Of a DNA stretch of 64,000 nucleotides, positions 41,996 through 51,085 are shown in pieces. The stretch is from contig JAZQQM010000004.1 of the NCBI GenBank assembly GCA_045629045.1, positions 212,212 to 276,211 on the forward strand. The letters run 5' to 3'. The notes beneath the pieces are model-generated. The model ran no database searches and was not told the DNA's origin. It worked only from the letters and a program-made list of their open reading frames with translations. Numbering within the stretch: position 1 is the first letter of the stretch; each line of letters opens with the position of its first letter. This stretch comes from JAILLW01 sp045629045 (GTDB lineage: Bacteria > Bacillota > Clostridia > Lachnospirales > Lachnospiraceae). The position numbers and the translations under genes are program-made.

Positions 41996-42499
41996 ATGAA
42001 AAAAACTTATCTATTGTCAATTATTCTTGTTGCGGCGATATCTTTGACCGCATGTAAATCGGAAGATGTTACCGAGGCTAAACCAGATGCGGTTGAAGCA
42101 ACAACAGTTGAAGAAACAAATGCCGAGCCGGTAAACGTAGAAACAGCTGAGCCCTTTGAATATGGTATCGGTAATGCCCAATTCGGAAGCGTTATTACGG
42201 ATGCATGGACAGCAGATCAGGATGTTCCCACATACTCTAAAGGAAAAGTATCTGCATCGGTAGATTCGGATAACAAGATTATCAAAATGCATTCATATTT
42301 TACCGAAGAGGATATGTCAAAAGAATGTGCTTTGGCCTATGAAGGCGAAATGTATTATTCCATAGATTCAATCATTGCCAAATTCGGTGACTTTGATTCC
42401 GAGGGAATAATCGAATTTAGCAATGACGAAGTTAAATTACATGTCGAAGTGACTAACAAGGATAAAGGTGAGTATTATATTTCTTTAAAGGGAATCTGA
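41996..42499 (+). CDS. Small lipoprotein, function unknown
   Basis: 167 residues. The signal peptide (KKTYLLSIILVAAISL) ends in the lipobox LTAC. Next come a Glu/Val/Thr-rich linker (about 22-56) and one small domain (IGNAQFGSVITDAWTAD, then KIIKMHSYFTEEDMSKE). No family is recognised. GGAGAAAA lies before the start, 13 bases behind trmL. The end overlaps the convergent lipoprotein gene by 15 bases. Confidence 0.72.
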   Translation: MKKTYLLSIILVAAISLTACKSEDVTEAKPDAVEATTVEETNAEPVNVETAEPFEYGIGNAQFGSVITDAWTADQDVPTYSKGKVSASVDSDNKIIKMHSYFTEEDMSKECALAYEGEMYYSIDSIIAKFGDFDSEGIIEFSNDEVKLHVEVTNKDKGEYYISLKGI

Positions 42500-43528
42500 C
42501 AGGTTAATGCCTGTCATTTTCTCTACCTGACTTAGCTTAAAGTGGTTATAGAAACTAGATTCCATAGGGGTTTTCTGTCCGTCTTTCATATAGTAGTACC
42601 CAAGTTCTTCCTGTTCCTGGCGAACATAGGGATAGTCATTATAAAAATATGAAATTGCATATTCAGAGCCGTCTGTTCCCACAAATGAGTAATTCGACGG
42701 ATTACCTGTCACATCATAATCGTTTAGTTTAAGTACCTCATAAAGTGTAGCAAAACTTACGCCGTAGCCGTATTCAGAGGCAATAAGATCATTAAGGGGC
42801 TGTCCGTCCTGATAGAGACGACGGACATCTTTATTAGTATTAATATACGAATCTATATACTCATCGCTAAAACCTTCAAGTCCTTCAAAGTAACGATGAT
42901 CAAGACACGTCATAATAAGACCGTCGTATATTGCGTCATAATCAAGGGTATTGCAATTACTGAGCATGCCGCCTATAGATGCATACTGTTTATAAAAGGG
43001 TACATCAGTAAGAGGACAGTTGAAGTAGAGAAGGTAGGGGATGCTTGCTGAATTAAAGCCAATTCCTTCATAGTATGAATGGACCTTACCGACATCTTCA
43101 AGGAGACTGTCAAGCTCGGCCTTATCTACGAATGTTCCTGCTAATTTGGCAACAGTATATTCGTCTTCTTCGTAAAAAACATACGAAAGCTTAACTTCGT
43201 CGGGAAGCGGCTTTTCGTAATTTTGGACAAACATGGCACAATAATCATCTTTTAACTGATTGCGTCTTGATTCACCGGAATAAAAAGTATCGTTCACTAC
43301 AGTAAAATCAAAGCCGTAATCTAAATCCTTAACATGCCAGATATAATCGGTATATTTGTCTTTACCGACATATTCTTCAGGTTCCTCTGCCAGTTCGAAG
43401 TTTTTAATTCCTAAATCATTTTTAATATAGGATTTCACATCTTTTCGTGTAAAATCTCTTACAGTACATCCCGATAAGAGAATTGATCCTGCAATGACTG
43501 TGAATAAAGATATAATGCTTTTTTTCAT
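42485..43528 (-). CDS. Large lipoprotein, function unknown
   Basis: 347 residues from the ATG at 43528, chosen because GGAG lies eight bases before it and it puts the signal peptide at the N-terminus; a longer frame would add 19 unsuitable residues. The lipobox is LSGC (after KKSIISLFTVIAGSIL). The mature protein is rich in Tyr and Asp with no recognised domain. Its last codons contain the terminator hairpin of the convergent gene. Confidence 0.7.
   Translation of the reverse strand: MKKSIISLFTVIAGSILLSGCTVRDFTRKDVKSYIKNDLGIKNFELAEEPEEYVGKDKYTDYIWHVKDLDYGFDFTVVNDTFYSGESRRNQLKDDYCAMFVQNYEKPLPDEVKLSYVFYEEDEYTVAKLAGTFVDKAELDSLLEDVGKVHSYYEGIGFNSASIPYLLYFNCPLTDVPFYKQYASIGGMLSNCNTLDYDAIYDGLIMTCLDHRYFEGLEGFSDEYIDSYINTNKDVRRLYQDGQPLNDLIASEYGYGVSFATLYEVLKLNDYDVTGNPSNYSFVGTDGSEYAISYFYNDYPYVRQEQEELGYYYMKDGQKTPMESSFYNHFKLSQVEKMTGINLSDSL
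42497..42520 (+). terminator. Terminator within the overlapping ends of two convergent genes
   Basis: TGACAGG at 42497-42503 pairs with CCTGTCA at 42510-42516 and is followed by TTTT on the + strand. The reverse strand reads through it as coding sequence (GINLSDSL). Confidence 0.65.
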
Positions 43529-43563
43529 AATTTTTCTCCGTTCAATTCCACCAATAATATTGT

Positions 43564-43614
43564 AAACAGGTCTTTTAGGAAGCAAATCGCAAGCTTAATA
43601 GGTTGCCTGTTTTT
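43564..43614 (+). promoter_or_regulatory. Stem-loop with T-run upstream of ileS
   Basis: AAACAGG at 43564-43570 can pair with CCTGTTT at 43606-43612, with an inner GCAA/TTGC pair, and five Ts end the stem. It looks like a terminator or attenuator but lies about 175 bases before ileS. No T-box consensus (TGGNACCGCG) is seen. The rest of 43529-43788 is AT-rich; TAGAAT at 43733-43738 may be the ileS -10. Confidence 0.35.
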
Positions 43615-43788
43615 ACATTACATAAAAATTTAAAGATAGAATAATAGCATTCTATTGAAAAGTCAATAAATTAAAGAAGAAGTAATATTCAATATTAATT
43701 AATAACTTATTTATTTCTTGCAATAAAAGGTGTAGAATATTATGGTCTATGATTATGTGAATTAATATAAATGAAAGGGATAAACGTT

Positions 43789-46700
43789 ATGTACCAAAAA
43801 GTTTCTACAGATCTTAATTTTGTAGATCGTGAAAAACAAGTTGAAAAGTTCTGGAAAGATAATGACATCTTCCGTAAGAGCATGGAGCAGCGCGAAGGCT
43901 GTCCTACATATACTTTTTATGACGGACCTCCGACTGCTAACGGAAAGCCCCATATAGGACATGTTCTTACACGTGTTATTAAGGATATGATTCCTCGTTA
44001 CAGAACTATGAAAGGATATATGGTTCCTCGTAAAGCAGGATGGGATACTCACGGTCTTCCCGTTGAACTTGAAGTTGAAAAGCTTCTTGGAATCGACGGT
44101 AAGGAGCAGATTGAAGAGTACGGTCTTGACCCGTTCATCGGCAAGTGTAAGGAATCCGTATGGAAATATAAGGGAATGTGGGAAGACTTCTCGGGAACAG
44201 TAGGTTTCTGGGCTGATATGGACGACCCATATGTAACTTATCATGATAATTTCATTGAGTCTGAGTGGTGGGCTCTTAAACAGATTTGGGACAAAGGTCT
44301 TTTATATAAAGGATTTAAGATTGTTCCTTACTGTCCTCGTTGCGGAACCCCACTTTCTTCTCACGAAGTGGCTCAGGGCTACAAGACATTAAAAGAGCGT
44401 ACAGCTATAGTACGTTTTAAGATTAAAGATGAAGATGCATATTTCCTTGCATGGACTACAACCCCATGGACATTGGCATCCAACATTGGACTTTGCGTTA
44501 ATCCTACAGATACATATATTAAAGTTAAGGCTGCCGACGGATATACATATATCCTTGCCAAGGCTCTGGCCGATACGGTACTCGGTTCAATCGAAAGACC
44601 CGAAGGTACGCCTGCTTACGAAGTGCTTGAGACTTACGTAGGTACCGACCTTGAGTACAAAGAGTATGAACCTTTGTATCAGTGTGCCAAGGATGAGGCA
44701 GACAAGCAGCATAAGAAAGCATTCTTCGTATACTGTGATGACTATGTAACCATGGCAGACGGTACAGGCATCGTACATATTGCTCCTGCATTTGGTGAAG
44801 ATGATGCAAGAGTAGGTCGTAAATATGATGCGCCTTTCGTTCAGATGGTTGATGAACACGGTGTTATGAAGGACGTTACTCCTTTTGGCGGTATGAGATG
44901 TAAGCCCACCAAGAAGGAAATCGAAGCAGGTGCAATCAACTGTGATCCCGAGGTTCTTAAGGAGCTTGATGCAAGAGGTATACTCTTTAGCGCTCCTAAG
45001 GTAGAACATGATTATCCTCACTGCTGGAGATGCGATACACCGCTTCTTTACTATGCTCGTGAGTCATGGTTTATCAAGATGACAGCCGTTAAGGATGATC
45101 TTGTTGCCAATAATAAAACAGTTAACTGGATTCCGCCTTCAATCGGTGAAGGAAGATTCGGTAACTGGCTTGAGAATATTCAGGACTGGGGTATTTCCCG
45201 TAACAGATATTGGGGAACTCCTCTTAATATCTGGGAATGTGCAGACTGCGGTCATCAGGAAGCAATCGGTTCAAGAGAAGAACTTGCTGCCTTGTCGGGT
45301 AACCCGGATGCTAAGAATGTTGAACTTCACAGACCTTACATTGACGAAGTACTTTGCAAGTGCCCTAAGTGCGGCAAAAATATGAAGAGAGTGCCTGAAG
45401 TTATCGACTGCTGGTTTGACTCAGGAGCTATGCCCTTTGCACAGCATCATTATCCTTTTGAAAATAAGGATTTATTTGAGAAGCAGTTCCCTGCTCAGTT
45501 CATTTCGGAAGCTGTTGACCAGACTCGCGGATGGTTCTATTCACTTATGGCAGAATCTACACTTCTGTTTAACAAGGCTCCTTATGAGAACGTTATCGTT
45601 CTTGGACTTGTTCTTGATGAGAACGGTGAGAAGATGTCAAAGTCAAAGGGTAATGCGGTTGATCCTTTTGAAGCATTAAAGACATACGGAGCCGATGCCG
45701 TAAGATGGTATTTCTATATTAATTCCGCACCATGGCTTCCTAACAGATTCGACGGTAAGGCAGTGCAGGAAAAGGAAAGAAAATTCCTGGGCACATTGTG
45801 GAACACATACGCTTTCTACGTATTATACGCAGATATCGATTCCTTTGATCCTACCAAGTATACGCTTGATTACGATAATCTTCCTGTTATGGATAAGTGG
45901 TTATTGTCTAAGCTTAATTCCGCTATCAAGGAAGTTGACGATGACCTTGGTAATTACAGAATTCCTGAAGCAGCAAGAGCACTTGACGACTTCGTTGATG
46001 AAATGTCTAACTGGTATGTTCGTCGCTGCCGTGAACGTTTCTGGGCTAAGGGAATGGAGCAGGATAAGATTAATGCTTATATGACTTTGTATACAGCCTT
46101 GGTTGAGATTTCGAAGGCAGCAGCTCCTATGGTACCCTTTATGGCTGAACAAATATATCAGAACCTGGTATGTACCACAGATAAGAGCGCTCCTATAAGT
46201 ATCCATCTTTGTGACTTCCCCGAAGTTCATACAGAGTGGATCGATACCGAACTTGAGAACAATATGGAAGAGCTTCTTGATATTGTTGTTATGGGACGTG
46301 CGGCACGTAACACGGCTAATGTTAAGACCCGTCAGCCTATAAGTGCAATGTATGTTAAGGCGGCAAAGGAATTACCTGATTTCTTTGTACAGATAGTTAA
46401 GGATGAGTTAAATACAAAGGATGTTATCTTCAAGGATGATGTATCTGACTTGATTTCTTATACCTTTAAACCTCAGCTTAGAACGGTAGGTCCCAAGTAC
46501 GGCAAACAGCTTGGCGGAATTCAGAAGTATCTGTCATCCGTAGACGGAAGTCAGGCTATGAATCAGCTTAAGAGCGAGGGCGCAATCAAGTTTGATGTTG
46601 ACGGAGTTGCGGTAGAACTTGCCGAAGAGGATCTTCTTATTGATACAGCGCAGAAGGCAGGTTTTGTATCGGAAGGCGATAACAATACTACTGTTGTTCT

Positions 46701-46980
46701 TGATACGAATCTTACTCCGGAACTTATCGAAGAAGGCTTCGTGCTTGAAGTAATAAGTAAGATTCAGACAATGCGTAAGGATTCCGACTTCGAGGTTATG
46801 GACAGAATTAAGGTCGGCATCAGCAACAACGACAAGATTGCTGAAGTTGTTCTTAAGAACAAGGATGCAATTGCAACTAAGGTTCTGGCTAACGAAATTG
46901 CGAAAGATGCAACATTTGCTATTAGCAAAGAATGGAACATAAACGGAGAAAAGACTACTATTTCTGTAGAAAGAGTATAA
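43789..46980 (+). CDS. ileS: Isoleucyl-tRNA synthetase
   Basis: 1063 residues from the ATG at 43789, which has AAAGGG eight bases upstream; the ATG at 43771 has none. HIGH is in GKPHIGHVL near residue 48 and KMSKS in GEKMSKSKGN near 612. The editing domain (WTTTPWTLASN) is intact. There are two Cys-rich zinc sites (CPRCG and CADCG...CPKCG). The length and the C-terminal extension match the IleS2-like class that is less sensitive to mupirocin, but the trait cannot be predicted from this alone. Confidence 0.97.
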   Translation: MYQKVSTDLNFVDREKQVEKFWKDNDIFRKSMEQREGCPTYTFYDGPPTANGKPHIGHVLTRVIKDMIPRYRTMKGYMVPRKAGWDTHGLPVELEVEKLLGIDGKEQIEEYGLDPFIGKCKESVWKYKGMWEDFSGTVGFWADMDDPYVTYHDNFIESEWWALKQIWDKGLLYKGFKIVPYCPRCGTPLSSHEVAQGYKTLKERTAIVRFKIKDEDAYFLAWTTTPWTLASNIGLCVNPTDTYIKVKAADGYTYILAKALADTVLGSIERPEGTPAYEVLETYVGTDLEYKEYEPLYQCAKDEADKQHKKAFFVYCDDYVTMADGTGIVHIAPAFGEDDARVGRKYDAPFVQMVDEHGVMKDVTPFGGMRCKPTKKEIEAGAINCDPEVLKELDARGILFSAPKVEHDYPHCWRCDTPLLYYARESWFIKMTAVKDDLVANNKTVNWIPPSIGEGRFGNWLENIQDWGISRNRYWGTPLNIWECADCGHQEAIGSREELAALSGNPDAKNVELHRPYIDEVLCKCPKCGKNMKRVPEVIDCWFDSGAMPFAQHHYPFENKDLFEKQFPAQFISEAVDQTRGWFYSLMAESTLLFNKAPYENVIVLGLVLDENGEKMSKSKGNAVDPFEALKTYGADAVRWYFYINSAPWLPNRFDGKAVQEKERKFLGTLWNTYAFYVLYADIDSFDPTKYTLDYDNLPVMDKWLLSKLNSAIKEVDDDLGNYRIPEAARALDDFVDEMSNWYVRRCRERFWAKGMEQDKINAYMTLYTALVEISKAAAPMVPFMAEQIYQNLVCTTDKSAPISIHLCDFPEVHTEWIDTELENNMEELLDIVVMGRAARNTANVKTRQPISAMYVKAAKELPDFFVQIVKDELNTKDVIFKDDVSDLISYTFKPQLRTVGPKYGKQLGGIQKYLSSVDGSQAMNQLKSEGAIKFDVDGVAVELAEEDLLIDTAQKAGFVSEGDNNTTVVLDTNLTPELIEEGFVLEVISKIQTMRKDSDFEVMDRIKVGISNNDKIAEVVLKNKDAIATKVLANEIAKDATFAISKEWNINGEKTTISVERV

Positions 46981-46996
46981 AAAGGGGGAAAGGTTT

Positions 46997-49504
46997 ATGG
47001 CTACTAAAAAGGCACCTGAAACAGTTACAACCGGTTTCGTATTTGATAAGGAAATGTTCAAGAACAGTGTTATGTACAATGTAAAGACACTGCATCGTAA
47101 GAACATTAAAGAAGCAACACCCGAACAGATTTTTCAGGCTGTTGCTTATGCGGTAAAAGATACAGTTGTCGACAATTGGATGGCAACTCAGAAGCAGTTT
47201 GACAAGCAGGATCCAAAGACGGTTTACTACATGTCAATGGAATTCCTTATGGGAAGAGCTTTGGGAAATAATATTATTAACTTAAAGGCATATGCTCCCG
47301 TTAAGGAAGCTCTTGATGAACTTGGAGTTAATCTTGATGTTATTGAGGATCAGGAACCCGATGCTGCATTGGGAAACGGAGGCCTCGGACGTCTTGCAGC
47401 CTGCTTCCTTGATTCCCTTGCTACATTGGGATATGCAGCATACGGTTGCGGTATAAGATATCGCTACGGTATGTTCAAGCAGGTAATCAGGGACGGATAT
47501 CAGGTTGAGGCTCCGGATAACTGGCTTGAGAACGGTAATCCTTTTGAACTTCGTCGCCCCGAATATGCCAAGATTGTTAAGTTCGGCGGCTGGGTAGAAG
47601 TTACACCTGATGAAAAGGGACGTAATCACTTCCATCAGGAAGGTTATCAGTCGGTTAAGGCTATTCCCTATGATCTTCCTATCGTAGGATATGGCAACGG
47701 TATGGTAGATACATTAAGAATCTGGGATGCCGAGCCTGTTGAGTGCTTCCAGCTTGATTCTTTTGATAAAGGTGATTATCAAAGAGCTGTAGAGCAGGAT
47801 AATCTGGCTCGTAATATTGTTGAAGTTTTATACCCTAACGATAACCACTATGCAGGTAAGGAACTTCGTCTTAAGCAGCAGTATTTCTTTGTATCCGCAT
47901 CGGTACAGGAAGCTGTTGAAAAATATATGCGTAAGCACGATGATATCCACGGACTTCCCGATAAGGTATGTTTCCAGCTTAATGACACACATCCTACAGT
48001 TGCAACTGCTGAATTAATGCGCATTTTGCTTGATGATTACAACCTTGAGTGGGATGATGCATGGAACATAATGTCAAAGGTATGTGCATATACCAATCAT
48101 ACAATTATGTCAGAAGCTCTCGAAAAATGGCCTATCGAGCTGTTCTCGAGATTGCTTCCGCGTGTATATCAGATTATTGAAGAAATTAACAGAAGATTCG
48201 TAGCAGCTATCGAAAAGCAGTATCCCGGTAATCAGGATAAGATTCGTAACATGGCTATTATTTATGACGGTCAGGTCAGAATGGCATATCTTGCCATTGC
48301 CTGCAGTTATTCGGTTAACGGCGTAGCTGCTCTTCATACACAGATACTTAAGAATCAGGAACTTAAGGATTTCTACCAGATGATGCCTGAGAAGTTTAAC
48401 AATAAGACTAACGGTATTACACAGCGTAGATTCCTGTTACACGGTGACCCGCTTCTTGCTTCATGGGTTACATCACGTGTGGGTGACGACTGGATTACAC
48501 ACCTGCCGAAGATCAGCAAGCTCAAAGTGTATGCTTCCGATGAAAAGGCTCAGCAGGAGTTTATGAATATTAAGTATCAGAACAAGGTTAAGCTTGCTCA
48601 GTATATCCTTGAACATAACGGAATTGAAGTTGATCCCCGTTCTATCTTTGATGTTCAGGTTAAGAGACTTCATGAATATAAGCGTCAGCTTCTTAATATT
48701 CTTCATGTTATGTATTTGTACAACCAGCTTAAGGATAATCCGAATATGGAATTCTATCCGAGAACCTTTATCTTCGGAGCTAAGGCAGCAGCAGGTTACT
48801 ACAATGCGAAGATGACTATCAAGCTTATTAATTCTGTAGCTGATGTAATCAATAATGATGAGAGCATTCACGGCAAGATTAAGGTAGTATTTATCGAAAA
48901 CTACCGTGTATCAAATGCCGAAATGATTTTTGCCGCAGCTGATGTTTCCGAGCAGATTTCTACTGCTTCCAAGGAAGCTTCCGGAACGGGTAACATGAAG
49001 TTCATGCTTAACGGTGCCGTAACTTTGGGAACAATGGACGGTGCCAACGTTGAGATGTACGAAGAAGTCGGCAAGGATAATATGTTCATTTTCGGACTTT
49101 CATCAGACCAGGTAATTAATTACGAAAAGAACGGCGGATATGATCCTAACGAGATTTATAACAACGATCCTGACGTAAGAAGAGTTCTTATGCAGCTTAT
49201 TAACGGAACATATTCCCCCGATGATCCCGACAGATTCAGAACCTTATATAATTCGCTTCTTAATACTCTTAGTACGTCCAAAGCGGATACATATTTCATT
49301 CTTAAAGACTTCCGTTCTTATGCGGATGCACAGAAGCAGGTCGAAGAAGCATATAAGGATGAATCAAGATGGGCCAAGATGGCTATCACAAACATTGCAT
49401 GTTGCGGTAAATTCACATCAGACCGTACCATTCAGGAGTATGTTGACGAAATCTGGCACTTAGACAAGGTTAAGGTACCTAAGAAAAAAACACCTGAAAA
49501 ATAA
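46997..49504 (+). CDS. glgP: Glycogen/starch/alpha-glucan phosphorylase
   Basis: 835 residues. The PLP enzyme has LGNGGLGRLAACFLDSLATL near residue 125, VQVKRLHEYKRQLLN (here DVQVKRLHEYKRQLLNILH), and the cofactor lysine in SGTGNMKFMLNGA. It cleaves alpha-1,4-glucans to glucose-1-phosphate. The protein is of the standard GT35 length. It is followed 17 bases later by DUF1846, and no other glycogen genes are here, so the polymer may be stored glycogen. AAAGGGGG precedes it. Confidence 0.97.
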   Translation: MATKKAPETVTTGFVFDKEMFKNSVMYNVKTLHRKNIKEATPEQIFQAVAYAVKDTVVDNWMATQKQFDKQDPKTVYYMSMEFLMGRALGNNIINLKAYAPVKEALDELGVNLDVIEDQEPDAALGNGGLGRLAACFLDSLATLGYAAYGCGIRYRYGMFKQVIRDGYQVEAPDNWLENGNPFELRRPEYAKIVKFGGWVEVTPDEKGRNHFHQEGYQSVKAIPYDLPIVGYGNGMVDTLRIWDAEPVECFQLDSFDKGDYQRAVEQDNLARNIVEVLYPNDNHYAGKELRLKQQYFFVSASVQEAVEKYMRKHDDIHGLPDKVCFQLNDTHPTVATAELMRILLDDYNLEWDDAWNIMSKVCAYTNHTIMSEALEKWPIELFSRLLPRVYQIIEEINRRFVAAIEKQYPGNQDKIRNMAIIYDGQVRMAYLAIACSYSVNGVAALHTQILKNQELKDFYQMMPEKFNNKTNGITQRRFLLHGDPLLASWVTSRVGDDWITHLPKISKLKVYASDEKAQQEFMNIKYQNKVKLAQYILEHNGIEVDPRSIFDVQVKRLHEYKRQLLNILHVMYLYNQLKDNPNMEFYPRTFIFGAKAAAGYYNAKMTIKLINSVADVINNDESIHGKIKVVFIENYRVSNAEMIFAAADVSEQISTASKEASGTGNMKFMLNGAVTLGTMDGANVEMYEEVGKDNMFIFGLSSDQVINYEKNGGYDPNEIYNNDPDVRRVLMQLINGTYSPDDPDRFRTLYNSLLNTLSTSKADTYFILKDFRSYADAQKQVEEAYKDESRWAKMAITNIACCGKFTSDRTIQEYVDEIWHLDKVKVPKKKTPEK

Positions 49505-49521
49505 TAATATAAGAGGCATAT

Positions 49522-50991
49522 ATGCAAATCGGATTTGATAATGACAAATATATAAAGACTCAGTCAGAGCACATTAGAGAAAGAATAGAGAAGTTTGGGA
49601 ACAAGCTGTATCTTGAATTCGGAGGTAAGCTCTTTGACGACTATCACGCATCCCGTGTTCTTCCGGGATTTGAACCTGACAGTAAGTTAAGAATGCTTAT
49701 GGAATTGTCTGACAGGGCTGAGATTATAATTGTTATTTCCGCATCTGATATCGAAAAGAACAAAGTAAGAGGCGACCTTGGAATTACTTATGACGAGGAT
49801 GTCCTTAGACTTAAGAAAGCCTTTGAGGAAAGAGGACTTTATGTAGGCTCCGTGGTACTTACCAAGTGCCGCGGTCAGGAGGCTGCGCTTGCATTTAAGG
49901 CACGTCTTGAGAAACATGGTATCAAAGTATATCAGCACTACGTTATAGAAGGATATCCTTCCAATGTTCCTCATATTATTTCGGAAGATGGTTTCGGTAA
50001 GAACGACTATATTGAGACAACACGTCCTTTGGTGGTGGTTACGGCTCCGGGCCCCGGTTCGGGAAAGATGGCAACCTGTTTAAGCCAGCTGTATCATGAA
50101 CATAAGCGTGGTATTAAAGCCGGATATGCCAAGTTTGAGACCTTCCCTATCTGGAATCTGCCTCTTAAGCATCCTATTAATCTTGCTTATGAAGCAGCGA
50201 CCTCAGATCTTGATGATGTTAATATGATTGACCCGTTCCATCTTGAGGCATATGGCGAAACTACTGTTAACTATAACAGAGATATAGAGATTTTCCCTGT
50301 TCTTAGTGCCATGTTCGAAGCCATTTACGGAGAAAGCCCCTATAAGTCTCCTACGGATATGGGTGTTAATATGGTGGGCAACTGTATTGTGGATGATGAT
50401 GTATGTGCATATGCTTCCCATATGGAAATAATCAGAAGATATTACACCACTCTTAACAGACTTCGCGAAGATAAAGCTTCCGAAAATGAAGTATATAAGA
50501 TAGAGCTTCTTATGAAGCAGGCTAAGATTACCACAGATGACCGTAAGGTTACCGTTGCGGCTAACGAAAGAGCGGAAAGACTCGGATGTCCCGCAGCTGC
50601 CATTGAGTTATCTGACGGCACGATTATTACTTCAAAAACCACAGATTTGTTGGGAGCGTCAGCCGCATTGCTGTTAAATGCGTTAAAAGCATTGGGCGGA
50701 ATCGATCATGACACACATGTCATTTCTCCCGAAGCTATTGAGCCTATCCAAAGACTTAAAACAGAATACTTGGGTAGTAAGAATCCGCGACTTCATACGG
50801 ATGAAGTACTTATAGCTCTTTCAATTTCGGCAGGTACAGATAAGAATGCACTTATTGCACTTGAGCAGATTCCGAAACTCAAGGGTTGTCAGGTTCATAC
50901 GTCAACGATGCTCAGTTCTGTTGATATTAAGACATTTAAGAAGCTTGGAGTTGATTTAACAAGCGAGCCTACCAGTGCAACCAAAAAGTAA
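49522..50991 (+). CDS. DUF1846 family protein
   Basis: 489 residues, close to the family length. The N-terminal KIGFDNDKYIKTQSEHIRERI-type start (here QIGFDNDKYIKTQSEHI), the Gly-rich PGPGSGKMATCLSQLYHE near residue 175, and the MGVNMVG stretch near 280 are characteristic. Structures of the family show a phosphotransferase-like nucleotide fold, but no reaction is known. It sits directly behind glgP with a 17-base gap. Confidence 0.9.
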   Translation: MQIGFDNDKYIKTQSEHIRERIEKFGNKLYLEFGGKLFDDYHASRVLPGFEPDSKLRMLMELSDRAEIIIVISASDIEKNKVRGDLGITYDEDVLRLKKAFEERGLYVGSVVLTKCRGQEAALAFKARLEKHGIKVYQHYVIEGYPSNVPHIISEDGFGKNDYIETTRPLVVVTAPGPGSGKMATCLSQLYHEHKRGIKAGYAKFETFPIWNLPLKHPINLAYEAATSDLDDVNMIDPFHLEAYGETTVNYNRDIEIFPVLSAMFEAIYGESPYKSPTDMGVNMVGNCIVDDDVCAYASHMEIIRRYYTTLNRLREDKASENEVYKIELLMKQAKITTDDRKVTVAANERAERLGCPAAAIELSDGTIITSKTTDLLGASAALLLNALKALGGIDHDTHVISPEAIEPIQRLKTEYLGSKNPRLHTDEVLIALSISAGTDKNALIALEQIPKLKGCQVHTSTMLSSVDIKTFKKLGVDLTSEPTSATKK

Positions 50992-51085
50992 TTTATAGAA
51001 TTTTAATGATTTCATCACAGATTTTTGATGGATTTATGCTACCGTGATTAGTATAGTTAAATAATCATGATAACGCGGGGAATAT

